Source of the DNA: Streptomyces sp. NRRL B-3428
Lineage (GTDB): Bacteria > Actinomycetota > Actinomycetes > Streptomycetales > Streptomycetaceae
Assembly: GCA_000721375.1 (NCBI GenBank)
Contig: JOGW01000002.1
Location: 62,001-126,000 of the forward strand
DNA length: 64,000 nt
Direction of reading: 5' to 3'
Numbering within the stretch: the stretch's first letter is position 1; the number at the start of each line of letters is the position of its first letter. Made by a program: the position numbers and the translations under genes. The notes under the pieces are model-generated. The model searched no databases. It had not been told where the DNA came from and saw only the letters and a list, made by a program, of their open reading frames with translations. Shown here in pieces: positions 62,721 through 64,000 of the stretch.

Positions 62721-63539
62721 ATGCCCGCTCCCCGCACCGTTCTGCTCACCGGCGCCGCCGGTGGCCTCGGCACCCTGATGCGGGGACTGCTGCCCGCGTA
62801 CGGCTATGAGCTGCGGCTGCTCGACATGGTCGCGATCGAGACCATGGAGGGCGAACCGGCCGCGATCAAGGCGGACCTCGCGGACAAGGAGGCGCTGCGC
62901 GAGGCGGTGCGCGGGGTCGACGCGATCATCCATCTCGCGGGCATCTCGCTGGAGTCCACCTTCGACAAGATCCTCAAGGCGAACTTCGAGGGCACCTACA
63001 ACCTCTACGAGGCGGCCCGCGAAGAGGGCGTACGGCGGATCGTGTTCGCCTCCTCGAACCACGCCGTCGGCTTCACCCCGCGGCCGCGGGGCGACGAGCC
63101 GCTGATCCCGATCGACACGCCGCGCCGGCCCGACACCTTCTACGGTCTGTCCAAGTCCTTCGGTGAAGATCTGGCCCAGTTCTACTGGGACAAGCACGGC
63201 ATCGAGACCGTGTCCGTACGGATCGGCTCCTGCTTCATGGAGCCCACCTCGGTACGGATGCTCTCGGTGTGGATGTCCCCGGGCGACGGCGCACGCCTCT
63301 TCGACGCGGCGCTCACCGCGCCCGGTGTCGGGCATGCGGTGGTCTACGGCTCCTCCGCCAACACCCGTCTGTGGTGGGACCTTTCGAGCGCCCGGGCGCT
63401 GGGGTACGACCCGCAGGACGACTCCGAGCAGTACGCGGAGAAGCTGGTCGCCGAGCAGGGCGAGCTCTCCGAGGACAACCCGGACCACGCGCACCTGGGC
63501 GGTCACTTCTGCACGAATCCGCCCATGTGGCCTTACTAG
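62721..63539 (+). CDS. udh: NAD-dependent uronate dehydrogenase-like SDR
   Basis: A 272-residue extended SDR. Nucleotide-binding motif 'LLTGAAGGLGTLMRGLLP' (residues 8-25), Asp in 'LRLLDMV' that selects NAD, Ser in 'IVFASSNHAVGFTPRPRGD' and the catalytic YxxxK in 'TFYGLSKSFGEDLA'. This matches uronate dehydrogenase (oxidation of D-glucuronate or D-galacturonate to the aldarate lactone), which would feed the KdgD pathway. Start ATG 62721 after GAGGAGAG. The exact substrate is not readable, and other sugar epimerase-like SDRs remain possible. Confidence 0.88.
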   Translation: MPAPRTVLLTGAAGGLGTLMRGLLPAYGYELRLLDMVAIETMEGEPAAIKADLADKEALREAVRGVDAIIHLAGISLESTFDKILKANFEGTYNLYEAAREEGVRRIVFASSNHAVGFTPRPRGDEPLIPIDTPRRPDTFYGLSKSFGEDLAQFYWDKHGIETVSVRIGSCFMEPTSVRMLSVWMSPGDGARLFDAALTAPGVGHAVVYGSSANTRLWWDLSSARALGYDPQDDSEQYAEKLVAEQGELSEDNPDHAHLGGHFCTNPPMWPY

Positions 63540-63542
63540 TCC

Positions 63543-63590
63543 CCTCGCTGGCTTCCTCGCCGGTCTCCTCGCCGGTCTCCTTGCCGGTTC
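63543..63590. repeat. 12-bp tandem repeat after the udh-like gene
   Basis: Four units, CCTCGCTGGCTT (63543-63554), two exact copies of CCTCGCCGGTCT (63555-63566, 63567-63578) and CCTTGCCGGTTC (63579-63590). They occupy the spacer after the udh stop. Confidence 0.85.
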
Positions 63591-63656
63591 AAGGCCGCTG
63601 CACGTGCCGCCGTAATTCGTTGTACGGCGCCGTGGGACGCGCTCTAGGCTCCGCTC

Positions 63657-63878
63657 ATGCCCCGACCCCATGGCTTCCGCTACGAAGCGCGCGGCGACGA
63701 CATGGTCGCCATCACCCACCACGGCCGCGCGGCCGCGACGCTGCGCGGTGCGCGTGCGCAGCGGTTCCTGGCCGAAGTGGCCGCGGGTGACGAGCAGTTG
63801 GTCATGGCCCGCTGGACGGGCGCGTACAAGTTCGGCAACGAACGCGTCGCGCGCAACCACCCGCGCAACCGGGGCTGA
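63657..63878 (+). CDS. Small conserved-looking protein of unknown function
   Basis: A 73-residue soluble, basic protein: 'FRYEARGDDMVAITHHGRAAATLRGARA' forms a strand-turn-strand and helix, and the C-terminus ends 'GNERVARNHPRNRG'. Similar proteins with a strongly kept 'TGAYKFGNERVARNHPRNRG'-type tail occur in actinomycetes, from memory. There is no known function. Gene size, codon bias and the terminator that overlaps its stop support it as real. Confidence 0.7.
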   Translation: MPRPHGFRYEARGDDMVAITHHGRAAATLRGARAQRFLAEVAAGDEQLVMARWTGAYKFGNERVARNHPRNRG

Positions 63879-63904
63879 GCCGCACGAGGGGACGGCTCAG
63901 CCCC
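63871..63904 (+). terminator. Terminator overlapping the small gene's stop codon
   Basis: A 12-bp perfect inverted repeat, GGGGCTGAGCCG (63871-63882) with its complement (63893-63904), 10-base loop; the first arm contains the TGA of the 73-residue gene. Confidence 0.85.
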
Positions 63905-63966
63905 GTCGTCCGTGTGCTCAGCCCTTCTCCGCTGCCGCGTCAGCTCCTGACAGCGCCCGGGCCGGT

Positions 63967-64000
63967 TCAGCCCCGGCTGGCCACGTTGGTCTTGTTCACG
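63967..64000 (-). CDS. Partial leftward gene, last ten codons
   Basis: A minus-strand frame enters from the right edge and ends at TGA (63967-63969) with the tail VNKTNVASRG. The residues are compatible with a real protein end (for example a sugar-binding protein), but ten residues do not allow identification. Convergence with the preceding terminator supports a gene end here. Confidence 0.35.
   Translation of the reverse strand, partial: VNKTNVASRG

Overview
The window is high-GC chromosomal DNA from an actinomycete, almost certainly a Streptomyces. The evidence is frequent GTG starts, GAGGAGG-type ribosome binding sites, a PHO box before a Pit phosphate transporter, the LAETG-anchored protein family, the Asp23/AmaP module, an ectABCD operon and a mycothiol-isomerase-type anti-sigma factor. 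From recall (not searched), the order pitH - small membrane gene - cobD...cobC - LAETG protein - ectABCD resembles the S. coelicolor region around SCO1845-SCO1867. I see no prophage, transposase, CRISPR array, tRNA or rRNA. Apart from the partial genes at the two edges, no coding gene looks clearly broken.

Layout. 0-3.3 kb: the tail of a probable SDR gene, then a leftward Asp23/AmaP envelope-stress operon of five genes with a divergent P10-like gene. 3.3-13.5 kb: housekeeping and accessory genes, namely a crotonase, a small HTH protein, an ABC-F ATPase, a beta-propeller-like secreted protein with a heptapeptide repeat, a YpfJ-type zinc peptidase, a VOC protein, an alpha/beta hydrolase, a class II aldolase and a secreted GH25 muramidase. 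13.6-15.3 kb: a PHO box, a Pit phosphate transporter, a 73-residue membrane protein and a strong terminator.

15.3-33.9 kb: a cobalamin (B12) cluster led by a B12 riboswitch. The order is cobD, cobQ, cobN, a fused ChlI/ChlD-type chelatase subunit, cobO, cobB, cobI, a ZIP metal transporter on the opposite strand, cobM, cobL, a cbiG-cobJ fusion, cobH, a CbiX-like chelatase with a His-rich tail, and a CobC-like aminotransferase. Most neighbours overlap by 1-4 bases, so translation is probably coupled. The cluster carries markers of the late-cobalt (aerobic) route (CobN plus AAA/VWA subunit) together with proteins usually linked to the early-cobalt route (CbiG, CbiX).

34-41.5 kb: an LAETG surface protein, a repeat-bearing spacer, an amidohydrolase, a class V aminotransferase and the ectABCD osmolyte operon, which makes ectoine and 5-hydroxyectoine. 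41.5-48.3 kb: an ECF-like sigma factor with its zinc anti-sigma partner, a class V aminotransferase, a FrnE-like DsbA protein, a GlxA-type regulator divergent from a drug-efflux MFS gene, and a DUF1349 protein.

48.3-63.5 kb: an oxidative uronate pathway is split in two. A ketoglutarate-semialdehyde-type dehydrogenase is divergent from an IclR regulator at 48-50.7 kb. At 60-63.5 kb lie kdgD, an uncharacterised 388-residue partner gene and a divergent uronate-dehydrogenase-like gene. Between them are a two-component system with its own membrane protein, a class B penicillin-binding protein, an NCS2 purine permease, an MBL hydrolase, a DinB-like protein and an MFS transporter. The window ends with a small conserved-looking protein, a terminator and the last codons of a leftward gene.
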